From positions 13,937,087 to 14,001,086 of the forward strand of contig CM055819.1 of assembly GCA_029582265.1 (NCBI GenBank): 64,000 nt of DNA, given 5' to 3'. Both the position numbers and the translations under genes were made by a program. Under the pieces are notes generated by a model. It worked only from the letters and a program-made list of their open reading frames with translations, was not told the DNA's origin and did not search any database. Origin of the DNA: Zoroaster sp. YZ-2022. Lineage: Eukaryota; Echinodermata; Asteroidea; Forcipulatida; Zoroasteridae. This document shows positions 1-9,587 of the stretch, piece after piece (position 1 is the first letter of the stretch; each line of letters starts with the position of its first letter).

Positions 1-124
1 GATGTATTTTGCAACTGGCAGGTTTTCATCAACATTTTGTTTAGCAGATCAATATGCTTAAGCAGCTCTCTGAGGTTGGGCCTATATTGAATTAGGCCTT
101 CATTTTCATTTCTGTTTCCCACAG

Positions 125-247
125 AATACGGTGACAATGAATGTCTGCAGGATGAGTACATGTGCAGGGGGCTCATCTGCATCTCTCACGCGTCAAGATG
201 TGATCGCAATTCGAATTGTTATTACAAACACGACGAACACGAGTGCG
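125..247 (+). CDS. Exon: LDL-receptor class A domain of a modular membrane protein (internal exon)
   Basis: The exon lies between an AG acceptor at 123-124 and a GTAAGT donor at 248. It is 123 nt long, with phase 1 at both ends. It reads as one LDL-receptor class A module: six cysteines spaced C-x6-C-x4-C-x6-C-x5-C-x8-C, with an aromatic (Y) before Cys2 and an acidic HDEHEC end where the calcium-binding DGSDE usually sits. The acidic cluster is weaker than the family consensus, so calcium binding is uncertain. LDLa modules are extracellular and bind proteins or lipoproteins. Five further exons in the same phase follow (1248-1499, 8333-8698, 9225-9587, 10281-10460, 11815-11993) and I read them as one gene. 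No start codon or signal peptide is in the window, so the 5' part lies upstream. Splice sites are inferred from sequence only. Confidence 0.85.
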
Positions 248-255
248 GTAAGTTT

Positions 256-735
256 ATTGTATTATGAAGACCTTCTCTAGTATGGGAAGACTATTGTAAT
301 ATATGGGAAGACTATTGTTTTGAATGGGAAGACTATTGTAAAGTGTGGGAAGATTATTGTTATGTATGAGAATAATATTGTAATGTATGGAAAGACTATT
401 GTAATAAATGGAAACCTATTGTTATGTATCAGAAAGACTATTGTTATGTATGGAAGACTATTGTAATATACTGGAAGACTATTGTTATGTATCGGAAAGA
501 CTAATGTTATGTATGGAAAGACTATTGTTATTAATGGGAAGACTCTTGTAATGTATGGAAAGATTATTGTAATGAATGGAAACCTATTGTTATGTATCGG
601 AAAGACTAATGTTATGTATGGAAAGACTATTGTTGTGTATGGCAGACTATTGTAATGTACTGGAAGACTGTTGTTATATATGGGACGACTATTGTTATGT
701 ATGGGAAGACTTGTAATGTATGGGAATATAGGCTA
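256..735. repeat. ~21-bp degenerate minisatellite
   Basis: About 20 imperfect tandem copies of a unit close to TATGGGAAGACTATTGTAATG. Copies vary at TGTAAT/TGTTAT and GGGAAG/GGAAAG, and some have 1-2 nt indels. The array is strictly intronic. Confidence 0.9.
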
Positions 736-863
736 TGGTAATGTATGTAAAGAAACTATTTCACAGTACATTTTCTGTGAAATGACTTTATATATAATGA
801 TATAGACATATATGATAATGTATTCATACGATAAAATCTTTGAGTAATATATGTGGTTCTGAA

Positions 864-965
864 CAACAGATTCTCCTGATGAAGGCGGTAAGGGCACACT
901 GGTCGAAACGTCCAGTTATATAAAAACCAAATGTTCTCTTTTCAGGACGAGATATTACATTTACA
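864..965 (+). repeat. Fragment of a dispersed GAAACGTC repeat (possible Penelope-like LTR scrap)
   Basis: Contains CTCCTGATGAAGGCGG, then TGGTCGAAACGTCCAGTT, then TGTTCTCTTTTCAGGA. The order CTGATGA / GAAA / CGTC resembles the hammerhead-type core carried by Penelope-like element LTRs. Related fragments lie at 49605-49700 (+), 35235-35300, 45225-45290 and 26376-26420 (all minus) and 58430-58505. The assignment is inference. Confidence 0.45.
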
Positions 966-1247
966 TGTCAGGTGACACTGGAAACCTGTTACTACTTACA
1001 ATGGCTTATGACGATTACTATTTGAAAATATTATGTCAGATTGAAACAATGCATTCGAACAAAATAATTGTTACCAAAATTCATACTAGGATTTGTGAAC
1101 CAGTGTGCATGTGTTTACGTAGGGGATTGTGCCCAGATAGCAATATTCTCCAGCATTACGTAATCAGAGACGTATTTCGTGAGAAGCGCATTTAATTTAA
1201 AAAAGACAGAGTGTGGTTATCGATTGTACTTATTTTGGTTATTTCAG

Positions 1248-1499
1248 GAACTTATGGGAAATATTTTGACCCAATCCACTCCAAGCAGCTGAAGACATTT
1301 CGCTCTACGTTTATTGTGGACAATGTGGAGGAATGCGCCGAACATTGTCTCACCAGGGAGGATTTCAACTGTTTTGCTTTTGACGCGACCCCCACGGAGG
1401 ACAAATGGTCCTGCAGCCTCGCCGATGAAATGTTTGAAACAAAGGACATTGATCCAACAGAGGACCCGATACATTACGAGATTGCTAAACCCGCTGAAT
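1248..1499 (+). CDS. Exon: PAN/Apple domain
   Basis: The 252-nt exon has phase 1 at both ends, an acceptor TTATTTCAG and a donor GAAT|GTAAGT. The GA at its start completes the codon opened by the G ending the LDLa exon. The product fits a PAN/Apple fold: VEECAEHC with the paired cysteines, the FNCFAFD core motif, then a CSL segment. PAN/Apple modules are extracellular protein- or carbohydrate-binding domains. A central run rich in Asp, Glu and Thr (TKDIDPTEDP) leads into the downstream linker. The ORF reads on past the donor to a stop at 1543, so splicing at 1499 is inferred from the donor consensus and the matching phase of the next exon. Confidence 0.85.
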
Positions 1500-2533
1500 G
1501 TAAGTGCAGATTCAGATTGCCAATTCGAACACTGAGGTGTTAAAATAACACTGGTGATCTTAACTGTACTCTGCCATGGTGTTTACATTGGGTGAGTTAC
1601 CCATTATGAACATCACTGGTGTAGTTGTTTGACATTTGTTGTAGTGTGAGCGTTCTTGCCTAAAATTAGCTCACTGCCAATTTATTTATAAATGGAATTT
1701 AGCCGACTTTGCTTTAGCAGTTTTCTGCTGCAGGTTTTCAACAACAATAGACTTAATAAATAACTGCGCGTAAACTCTTGACAAAAAAACTTCAACCGCC
1801 GTATAAAAACAACCATGCACGCAATTACTGTGTATAAGCCAAGTTCAGTATTAGGCGATTCAAACTTCAATATAATGTTCACTCTTAGATTGGTATTAAA
1901 TAGGCCTTATAAGAAAGCCTACATTTTACATTTTTAATTTCGAGAAGCATGGTTTGTGATATTCTTCTATACAAATTGGAACGTCGTCTAGCGGAAACAA
2001 ATTGTTGGAAATTGTTTGCTGACGTGACGCATACAAAATGCACTATGGAGTTATGCATGGTGGAACATGTTGAAATGGTTGACACTTCATCTTGTGCATT
2101 ATGTAGTGAGAATAGGTCGCTCTAGTATGAAAATACAGGAAGTAGCAGACTAGTTATTGAGAATTTTTCACGAGTTCGAGTACGAGTTAAGTATATCAGT
2201 AATGTGTGAGCGCCTAACCGTAGCAGCCACTCATAACAGCTCTCCAGTTTTTGTGTTAAATAAGTGTTTTGTAGCTACTAGTGTGTCTTCATTTTTATAC
2301 TAGTAGATTTCTTATTACACCTGGAATCTACTGGACGTTTTATGTGAGTATTGGTACATTTGTCTTCTTATAATAAGTGATAAACTGTTGTATTTTGTCT
2401 GTCTCTGCTGTAAGATTTTACTGTGTAGTCCATACACATCTTGTATCTTCATTTTTTTGTGCAGTCAACCCTGACTTAGATTTAAACCCGTAGCTTGAGA
2501 TTATAACCTGTAGCTTGACCACAAGCCTTTTGT

Positions 2534-2860
2534 TTGGATCAATTACTTTGTGATCAGACAATGGAGGTCTACATCCTGTTTATCTTACTCTTGCTATCTA
2601 AACCATTGTGTCTCAATGACTCATCTTTAGAATATGACTACAGCATGCAACCTACAGCTTGTATGCTACATAAAAAACAACAAATCAGCCATCTTAAATT
2701 TTTGAGTTGTCCTATATCATATTATGATAATTCATCTGCCACCTTTCACCTGGAACTCTTAATTTTTGGTGACATAAACCCAAACTCTGGACCTGAAACA
2801 CTGATCAACACACCCACCAACGCCACTCAGCTACATAAAATGTCCTACAGCGGCAATTAA
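2534..2860 (+). pseudogene. Retrotransposon N-terminal ORF remnant
   Basis: A 108-residue reading frame with a hydrophobic N-terminal stretch (ILFILLLLSK) and the motif LLIFGDINPNSGPE near residue 80. That GDIxxNPGP-like string is common at the start of invertebrate CR1/L2/Rex-type polyproteins, just before the endonuclease. The frame stops at 2860. Homologous reading seems to continue in another frame through 2900-3130 (a basic HRGKKAGRR-like stretch), which implies a frameshift. It belongs to the element at 2150-5590. Confidence 0.7.
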
Positions 2861-3133
2861 CTACTCAATCTTCGCAATGCTCCATGTACTGATGCAGCTT
2901 TATCTTATACAGCATTGAGTCAATTAAACTGTCTTGGAATACTTGCCAATCAACCCAAACATACCGCCGCACACATAGAGGTAAAAAAGCTGGTCGCCGT
3001 AGAATGGACAAACTTACACAACTAGCACTCCGGTCTGACCAACCCCCAACAGTGAACTTAACCACATCAACAAGCGACATTGGCATAACTTCAACTACAA
3101 ATGTTCATGATGAGTCTAAACTAGCTCTGTGTC

Positions 3134-3811
3134 TTGAACACTCAATCCATATGTAACAAATCGGATGAATTCGTTGACTTTGTACTTCAAAACAATTTGG
3201 ATCTTGTTGCCATATCCGAGACATGGTTTAAACCTGATGATGACTTGCTACCCCGCGAGTGCACTCCTGCTGGCTACTTTCTGCATCATATCCCCAAAAA
3301 GACTGGTGGAGGGGTTACACTTCTCTTTAGGTCCAGTTTATCTGTCAGTATGAAAAATGTTAACATTGACTACCTAACATTTGAATCTCTGCATGCTGAG
3401 GTAACATGCATCTCTAGATCTGTTCACCTTGTTAATACATATCGACCAGAAAGGGATGTTGATGGTAAACATGTAAATTTCTCCATTTTTCTCCAGGGAT
3501 TTGAGAAATTAATTGTAGATTATCTCTTGCACCCATTTGACATTATTTTAACCGGCGATTTTAACATTCATATGGACATCACTTCAAACAATTATGCAAA
3601 TCAGTTTAAAGATCTGCTCTCTGCTCATGGACTTATCCAGCACATCACAGCACCCACTCATCGATATGGTCACTGTCTTGACCTCATGATAACGCGTGAA
3701 AATACTTCACCTCTCATCTCAAATATAACTATCCATCCCAGCTTATCTGATCATTATGCAATCATGGCATATATGAACCTTAAAAACCTCCCATACCTAC
3801 CATTTCTGTAA
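3134..3811 (+). pseudogene. Retrotransposon AP-like endonuclease domain
   Basis: About 225 residues of an exonuclease-endonuclease-phosphatase fold. Visible motifs in order: LNTQSICNK at the N-terminus, AISETWF (catalytic Glu), GGGVTLLFR, NTYRPE, LTGDFNIH (catalytic Asp/Asn) and LSDHYAIMAYM (catalytic Asp-His). All main catalytic motifs are present, so this segment looks intact, but the frame stops at 3811 shortly after the SDH motif and downstream coding moves to another frame. In CR1/L2-type elements this domain nicks target DNA to prime reverse transcription. Confidence 0.9.
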
Positions 3812-4672
3812 CTACTCGCCACTGGAAAAATGTAAATATCCAAGATTTATGTCATGATATTGAATCTCAACTGGAAAATGTAAACCTTGAAGATGGTGAG
3901 CTGGATTCTTGTGTCAGTCTATTTGAATCTACTGTCCGTAACATCTTGGACGGTCATGCTCCGCGAAAAACTCGAACTGTTAAACTACAATCTGAATCCC
4001 CCTGGTTCAATGATGATATTCGTGCTGCAAGGAAAATCTGCCGTAAACTTGAGCGAAAATGGCGTGACAATGGGACACTTGGAGTACATCGGCAAGAATA
4101 CTGTAACCAACGTGATATTGTGAAGAACATGATTAACCAGTCAAAAATAGCTCACTACTCATCTCTTGTGGAAGAGAGCTCTGTCGATCATTAAAAACTC
4201 TTTAAAATTGTTGAAAAGCTGCTTCATAAACCCAAAACTCCAGTGCTTCCATCTACACACTCCGATCAGGACCTTGCAAATGCATTTTCAAACCTTTTTG
4301 TCACAAAAATTGAGAATATCCGTCGTTCTTTTCCCCCAGTACCTGCCATTCTATCACAAACACCGCCACGCAAGGATCCACATTGTAGAGCCTACTAGTG
4401 TTACGGAGATCAAGAAACTCATCATGAAATCGCCATCAAAATCATGTGAACTTGATCCAGTACCAACTTCGCTAATAAAACAAAATATTGATGTGTTTGC
4501 TAAGTATATCACAATTATTGTAAACAGATCTCTTTCTTCCGGTTGTTTCCCTGATAGCCAGAAGGTTGCTCATGTTAAACCATTCCTGAAGAAACCCAAT
4601 TTGGACAAGGAAGTTTTCATGAATTACCGACCGGTAGCGAATTTAAAGTACCTTGGAAAAACAATCGAGTGA
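3812..4672 (+). pseudogene. Linker and N-terminal reverse transcriptase remnant
   Basis: The region between the endonuclease and RT is split over at least two frames. One piece (about 3946-4194) has SPWFNDDIRAARKICRKLER, the usual PW-x-ND-linker of these elements. The next (about 4385-4672) carries SPSKSCELDPVPTSLIK, NRSLSSGCFPDSQK and NYRPVANL, matching the RT fingers. Frameshifts around 4190 and 4380 break the polyprotein. Coding similarity continues a little further with DTFQSAYKPF near 4725 before the palm is lost. Confidence 0.8.
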
Positions 4673-4937
4673 GTTGTTTCATCACGGATCTCTGACCATG
4701 TTCGTGCTAATAACCTGTCGGACACATTTCAGTCAGCCTATAAACCATTTGGATCACGTCAGCAATTATCTAAAGTTTCTCTTCCATTTATTACATTTGG
4801 TGACTCTCAGATAATCCCCTCATCACAAGCACGTAATTTATATTTGACTCGACAATGACTTTAAAACCTCATATCTCCAACATTGTTCGCATATATGATC
4901 ATTTCATATCAGAAATATTAGCCGAATAAGGAAATGC

Positions 4938-5450
4938 TTGAATAAAAGTGCTACTGAACAAATTATACATGCGTTTGTCACATCACGGCTCGATAACGGG
5001 AATGCTCTCCTTCACGGTCTCCCGCAGAATCAAATATCTCGTCTTCAGCACATACAGAACACAGCAGCTCGTGTTGTAACTTTGTCCAGAAAGTCATGCC
5101 ATATCACGCCAATCTTGAAAGAACTACACTGGCTTCCTGTTTCACAGAGAATTGTTTTTAAACTTATGCTAATTCTTCACAAATCTTTTAATAGTATTGC
5201 TCCAATTTATATTTCTGAACTGCTTAAAGTCTACACTCCACCACGCAATTTGCGCTCCAGCAACATGTCACTCCTAAAGGAACCAACTTCAAAACGGAAC
5301 TGGGGTGATAGGTCTTTTTCTGTCGCGGCTCCGAGACTCTGGAATCATCTTCCAACTAAACTCAAATCTTGTCATAGTATAACTAGATTTAAGTCGATGT
5401 TTAAAACTCATCTTATGTCACAATTCTTCAAAGATGATGTATATTTGTAA
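4938..5450 (+). pseudogene. C-terminal part of L2/CR1-like reverse transcriptase
   Basis: A 170-codon open frame with the conserved tail of CR1/L2-group polyproteins: HAFVTSRLDNGNALLHGLP, LQHIQNTAARVV, LKELHWLPVSQRI, FKLMLILHKS and WGDRSFSVAAPRLWNHLP. The reading stops at 5448-5450 and the 3' UTR follows. Upstream, 4790-4935 contains a fused end of the palm/thumb (SSQARNL-like). The central catalytic palm has been deleted. Confidence 0.85.
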
Positions 5451-5590
5451 TTACATTGTAGGTACATGTATCTCAGTACATATTTTTTCCCTATGCTATC
5501 ATTGTAGATTGTTTGTATTCATATTTTTCTTTGTTTCCGCGCCTTGAGCGCCCAGCAGGGTGGATATGTGCGCGCTACAAATCTTTATTA

Positions 5591-5668
5591 GGTGTTCGGG
5601 CATGTGCCCGAAACACCTATTGTTTTTGTACGTTTTTTTTTAGGTGTTCGAGCTACAGCGCGAACACT
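5591..5668. repeat. Hairpin-forming AGGTGTTCG repeat leader
   Basis: Two short inverted repeats: GGTGTTCGGGCATGTGCCCG followed by AACACC, and GGTGTTCGAGCTACAGCGCG followed by AACACTT. They sit between the L2-like 3' end and the polypyrimidine tract. I recall this hairpin plus a TTC/ATT tract as a dispersed repeat of marine invertebrates, but did not verify it. Confidence 0.5.
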
Positions 5669-5793
5669 TCTTCTCCTTCTCCTTCTCCTTCTCCTTCTCC
5701 TTCTCCTTCTCCTTCTCCTTCTCCTTCTCCTTCTCCTTCTCCTTCTCCTTCTCCTTCTCCTTCTTCTTCTTCTTCTTCTTCTTCTTCTTCTTC

Positions 5794-5824
<31 letters not shown>

Positions 5825-5894
5825 CCTCCTCCTCCTCCTCCTCCTCCTCCTCCTCCTCCTCCTCCTCCTCCTCCTCCTCCTCCTCCTCCTCCTC
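5669..5894. repeat. Compound polypyrimidine microsatellite (CTTCTC)n-(CTT)n-(CTC)n
   Basis: About 225 bp of pure pyrimidine on the + strand apart from one A near 5795. It moves from a 6-mer (5669-5762) to a TTC block (to about 5822) to a TCC block (to about 5894). Mirror symmetry within each block makes it a candidate triplex (H-DNA) former. All long frames read through it are artefacts. Confidence 0.95.
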
Positions 5895-5994
5895 CCCCGC
5901 GTTTGTCCGCAAAAAACACATACTTGCAAACTTCACATGAACTTGAAACTTGGCATGTACTTAGAACTTAACAAGTAGATGAAACACGAGTTGT

Positions 5995-6395
5995 GAGTGA
6001 CCCCAATTTGACCTTACTTCCTGTCCAAACCGGAAGTCAAAGTTTAACATTAAAAAAAATCATATCTCAACAACCACAAGAGGTAAATTGAAAATTTTTG
6101 TACCATTGTACAGATCGTTAATTGTCAAAAAATATTTACAAAAAGGTGACCACAATTTGAACCGGAAGTCAAAGTTTAATATTTAAAAAAATCATATCTC
6201 AACAACCACAAGAGGTAAATTCACCATTTTTGTACCATTGTACAGATGGTTAATTGTCAAAAAATATTTACAAAAAGGTGACCCCAACTTGACCTTACTT
6301 CCTGTCCAAACCGGAAGTCAAAGTTTAATATTTAAAAAAAATCATATCTCAACAACCACAAGAGGTAAATATTTAAACAAAGTTGACCCTAATTT
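5995..6395. repeat. Triplicated ~140-bp tandem unit
   Basis: Three imperfect copies of a unit containing CTTACTTCCTGTCCAAACCG, GAAGTCAAAGTTTAA, ATCATATCTCAACAACCACA and TTGTACCATTGTACAGAT. Copy starts are near 5999, 6150 and 6280; the middle copy lacks part of the first motif. The third copy runs into the (TTA)n tract. Confidence 0.85.
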
Positions 6396-6410
6396 AACCT
6401 TACATCCTCA

Positions 6411-6658
<248 letters not shown>

Positions 6659-8071
6659 TCGGATTAGCACAGCATGAAAAGAAAGATCTTGTTTTCCTTT
6701 CTGCCGGTTACACCTCGAGTCAAGCTACGTCCCGTCGTCTTAGATCTTGAGTGTCTTTCGCAGAATCCTTGCTGTCCCTAAGAGTGCCGCCTTCTGTAGT
6801 AGTTCTACTCTAACAGATATTCGTATCTCCTTGAGATGTTTCTCCAACGCCTTCGGGATTGTACCCAGTGCTCCCACTACCACAGGAATTACCTTCACCT
6901 TGACTTGCCACAGCTTGCGGAGTTCTCTCGCTAAATCCTTATATTTCTGCACCTTCTCCTTCTCCTTCGAAGCTACTCTACTATCACCCGGCACAGCTAT
7001 ATCGATAAGATGACACATCTTCTCATGCTTATCCAAGACAACAACATCCGGCCGTCTATGTTCTATAACATGATCTGTCTGGATGTTGAAGTCCCAGAGA
7101 ATCTTGACATGGTCCGTTTCTTCTACCTTTTCCGGCACATGGTCGTACCACTTCGATTGCACCTTGACACCGTACTTGTTACACAGATCCCAATGGATCA
7201 CCTTGGCCAACTTGTCGTGTCTGCATTTGTACTCTGTCTGAGCATGCACTCTGCATTCGCTGACAATGTGAAATACAGTCTCCTCCGCCGCATTGCACAT
7301 TCTGCACATTGAAGAGACATTTGACTTCTCGATCCTTACCTTCATCACATTCGTCGGCAGAGACTGGTCTTGCGCTGCAGTAATCAGACCCTCGGTTTCT
7401 TTCTTTAGTTCTCCTCTCCTCAACCATTCCCAAGTCTTGCTACTTGCCACTTCTTCGGTACATCTCAGGAATCGGCCGTGAAGTGGTTTTTCCTGCCAAT
7501 CTCGTGTTCTTTCTTCTCTTCTTTGATTCTTATACTCCTTTGGACCTAATTCGTCTGCCTTCATGTATTTCTGTGCAACCTTCAACAACTTTTCCCGAGT
7601 ACTACGAACATGACACTGCAAGCTCCTTCTCTCGATGTTAACGCTGTCTGATACACTAAGTAATCCTCTTCCTCCCTCTGACCTCGGTAGATAGAGTCTG
7701 CTGACATTCGACCGAGGATGTAACATACCGTACATCGTCATCACTTTCCTCGTTTTCCTGTCAGCAACATCTAGATCTGCCTTAGTCCACTCGACAATTC
7801 CTGCACTGTATCTCATCAGCGACACAGCCCAAGTGTTGATCGCCTTTATCATATTCCCTCCATTCAGCTTGGACTTCAAACACTTCTTCACTCGTCTTAT
7901 ATACTATTTCTTAAGCCTCTCTTTTGATTCCTCGTGCAGTACGTGATCTGCTTCAAGCACTCCAAGATACTTATAACTTTCTTCTTCACCCAACGCTCTC
8001 AATTGTGTGCCATCTGGGAAAGTAATTCCATCCGAATGTACCCTTTTACCCCTCTTCATGGTCATCGCAGC
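6659..8071 (-). mobile_element. 5'-truncated R4/Dong-like non-LTR retrotransposon inside a TTA tract
   Basis: Read on the minus strand, the copy begins within the RT thumb (YKYLGVLE near 7970) and runs through a zinc-finger motif and a restriction-like endonuclease. It ends in a short 3' UTR at 6659. Both ends meet TTA repeats in the same orientation (6411-6658 and 8072-8106). R4-clade elements such as Dong are known to insert in TAA repeats, so the layout fits target-specific insertion with 5' truncation. The RT catalytic core is absent. Confidence 0.8.
6740..8071 (-). pseudogene. R4/Dong-like RT C-terminus with CCHC finger and restriction-like endonuclease
   Basis: An open frame of about 383 codons (7891 to 6740), preceded in frame, after one stop codon (near 7908), by about 55 more codons up to 8071. 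In order: YKYLGVLE (RT thumb); the conserved LPRSEGGRGLLSV region; the finger CRMCNAAEETVFHIVSEC (C-x2-C-x7-H-x4-C); then RRPDVVVLDKHEK and LIDIAVPGDSRV, the PD-x-IDIAVP core of the PD-(D/E)xK endonuclease found in R2/R4/NeSL-type elements; and a lysine-rich end with IPVVVGALGTIP. The endonuclease motifs look intact. The in-frame stop and the missing palm make it non-functional. The first codon of the 383-codon frame is GTG and has no meaning as a start. Confidence 0.85.
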
Positions 8072-8160
<89 letters not shown>

Positions 8161-8161
8161 A
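8072..8161. repeat. (TTA)n-(TTG)n compound microsatellite
   Basis: About 35 bp of TTA units passing directly into about 55 bp of TTG units. It forms the far flank of the R4-like element. The TTG block could be a slipped and expanded TTA variant. Confidence 0.95.
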
Positions 8162-8332
8162 TAGTACGAGTATGAGTACAACTCTATAGTTGTAGTTGAG
8201 TACTTTTTCACGAGTACAAGTAGGAGTACAGAAAAACTCTATAGTTGCTGTCAATTACTTTTTCGAGTATAAGCATGAAGTAGTGGTGCAGTTAAACCCC
8301 AGCACGATAATTGCTTTCCCTTGTTTCACCAG

Positions 8333-8698
8333 ACGATGTCAAAGACGAGAAATTCGACCAACGCCACAACTTCCTGGTTACCCCTCGATGGATGCTTCAG
8401 GCCGAGAGCGAGAGTAGCTGGTACACATGGAACATCGAGCCGACCGGAGATGGGTTCAACTCAATTGAGCTGCACTTCGCCGGTATCCATCACGCGGACG
8501 CGTCCGTCGAATGCATGATGGCGGATCACATGAACATGGTGATCATCCGGTCAGGGGTGGGTGTTTCAAGCCCCGTGGTGGCAGCCTATTGCCTGAACGA
8601 GCTCCCCGCGAAGGTCAGAGTCAAGGCGGCCATGGCCCGAGTTGAGTTTTACACCACCAATTCAACAGAGTACGGCTTTGTGGGAGAATACAACGCAA
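8333..8698 (+). CDS. Exon: divergent CUB domain
   Basis: The 366-nt phase 1-1 exon has acceptor TTTCACCAG and donor A|GTACGT. The T ending the PAN exon plus AC gives Tyr at the junction. The second half matches a CUB module: VECMMADHMNMVIIRSGVG, then SSPVVAAYC (the Cys3-Cys4 pair), then VEFYTTNSTEYGFVGEYNA, the usual F-x-T/S-N..GF-x-A-x-Y ending. The first CUB disulfide pair is absent, and the N-terminal part (WMLQAESESSWYTWNIEPTG) replaces the standard opening, so this is a divergent CUB with one disulfide. CUB modules are extracellular protein-interaction domains. It sits directly before a canonical CUB exon. Confidence 0.8.
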
Positions 8699-9224
8699 GT
8701 ACGTAATTGTTGGTATCTCTGACAAACGTTGAAGTTATTTGTCTTGATTGAGAGCTCCAATTTTATTCTTGAAATAGGTCTAAAGGACATCATAACATAT
8801 CATACCACATACATTGCGTAATATATTGGGAACCCCTATCTGGGCCCATACCTCAAAAACGTTGAATTGATGGCATATTAACGAGCCTCGATCTCTTGAT
8901 ATTATGTTGTAAGCCATATTTGTTGTAGCCAGATTATGGTTATAAGCCATATTTAGTATTCATTCTAAAAAACTGCATCAACCTTATAGGAGTTAGGTCA
9001 GTGACAACTATTTATAAAGTTAAATTTAAATAATAAAGTGTTGAATTAACATTAAATAAAAAGAGTAAAATCAATTGTCACTGACCGAACTATTAGAAGG
9101 TTGACTCAACAGTGTATGCCATAATGAGGCAGGTTACCTTTAATACCGCATGGTATTACATTATGGTTCTGTGAAAACGTTATGCCACCACAGCTGATGA
9201 TAAAACACCCTTGTTGTTCAACAG
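8699..9224 (+). other. Intron with one MITE
   Basis: Donor GTACGT at 8699 and acceptor GTTCAACAG ending at 9224. The central part is a small inverted-repeat element (8962-9114). The rest is unremarkable AT-rich sequence. Confidence 0.75.
8962..9114. mobile_element. Palindromic MITE (GGTCAGTGACAACT family), copy 1
   Basis: Inverted arms: CAACCTTATAGGAGTTAGGT and GGTCAGTGACAACTATTTA on the left, TTGTCACTGACCGAACTATT and AGAAGGTTGACTCAAC on the right. A second, longer copy of the same family lies at 33131-33357. Confidence 0.75.
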
Positions 9225-9587
9225 ATTGGTTCTGCGAGAATACCCGAACCACTTCCCCCGGCACCGTAACGTCCCCAAATTATCCATCCAACTATGATGC
9301 CAACACTGAATGCACGACCATCATCCGTGCCCCAGAGGGTATCTCCATCCATCTGAATGTCACATCGATTATCCTGGAGGACAGCCGCGAGGGAAGCTGT
9401 TACGACAGCCTGATGATCTACGACGGGCCGGACAGTAACTCGCCTCTGTTGGCCAAGTACTGCCGCAAACAAGACGAGTCATATTTCTACGAAGTGATTT
9501 CATCTTCAAACTTCTTGTTTATTGACTTCCAATCGAATTACGTTGTGCAAAGTTCTGGTTTCAAGGCTAGCTACAAATTTATGACAG
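9225..9587 (+). CDS. Exon: canonical CUB domain
   Basis: The 363-nt phase 1-1 exon has acceptor TTCAACAG and donor ACAG|GTAACA. It encodes a full CUB module of about 110 residues. Features: the first cysteine in WFCENTR, then PGTVTSPNYPSNYDANTEC, a core TSIILEDSREGSCYDSLMI, then YDGPDSNSPLLAKYC, and a GFKASYKF ending. All four CUB cysteines are present. The YDSLMIYDG Asp and the upstream LED acidic pair are where calcium-binding CUBs coordinate the ion, so calcium-dependent ligand binding is plausible. One possible N-glycosylation site (NVTS) is visible. Confidence 0.92.

Larger units (their letters stand above)
248..1247 (+). other. Intron holding a minisatellite and a retroelement scrap
   Basis: This intron joins the LDLa and PAN exons, with donor GTAAGT at 248 and acceptor TTTCAG ending at 1247. 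About half of it is a degenerate ~21-bp tandem repeat. A short fragment of a dispersed repeat carrying the string TGGTCGAAACGTCCAG lies near 870-965. I see no coding exon in the rest. Confidence 0.7.
2150..5590 (+). mobile_element. L2/CR1-like non-LTR retrotransposon, RT core deleted
   Basis: The order is an untranslated leader to about 2530; a short ORF with the L-x-GDINPNSGP motif typical of this group's N-terminal region; an apurinic endonuclease; the N-terminal part of a reverse transcriptase; then the C-terminal RT/thumb region with LHWLPV. The 3' tail contains CGCGCCTTGAGCGCCC and GGATATGTGCGCGCTACAAA and ends near 5590. The palm with the catalytic YxDD is missing between about 4790 and 4800. 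Several frameshifts separate the pieces, so the copy is dead. The same 3' tail, in minus orientation, abuts the giant (TAA)n tract at 39463-39585. The left edge is approximate. Confidence 0.85.

Noticed and set aside
965..1195. 76-codon open frame before the PAN exon
   Set aside because: It contains no domain features, overlaps a dispersed repeat edge and lacks suitable splice sites.
1500..1543. Extension of the PAN exon to the stop at 1543
   Set aside because: A strong GTAAGT donor at 1500 in phase 1 matches the phase of all following exons, so splicing is the better reading.
5592..5978. Long Leu/Arg/Ser-Pro open frames on both strands
   Set aside because: They are translations of a polypyrimidine microsatellite in every frame, with no biological start context.
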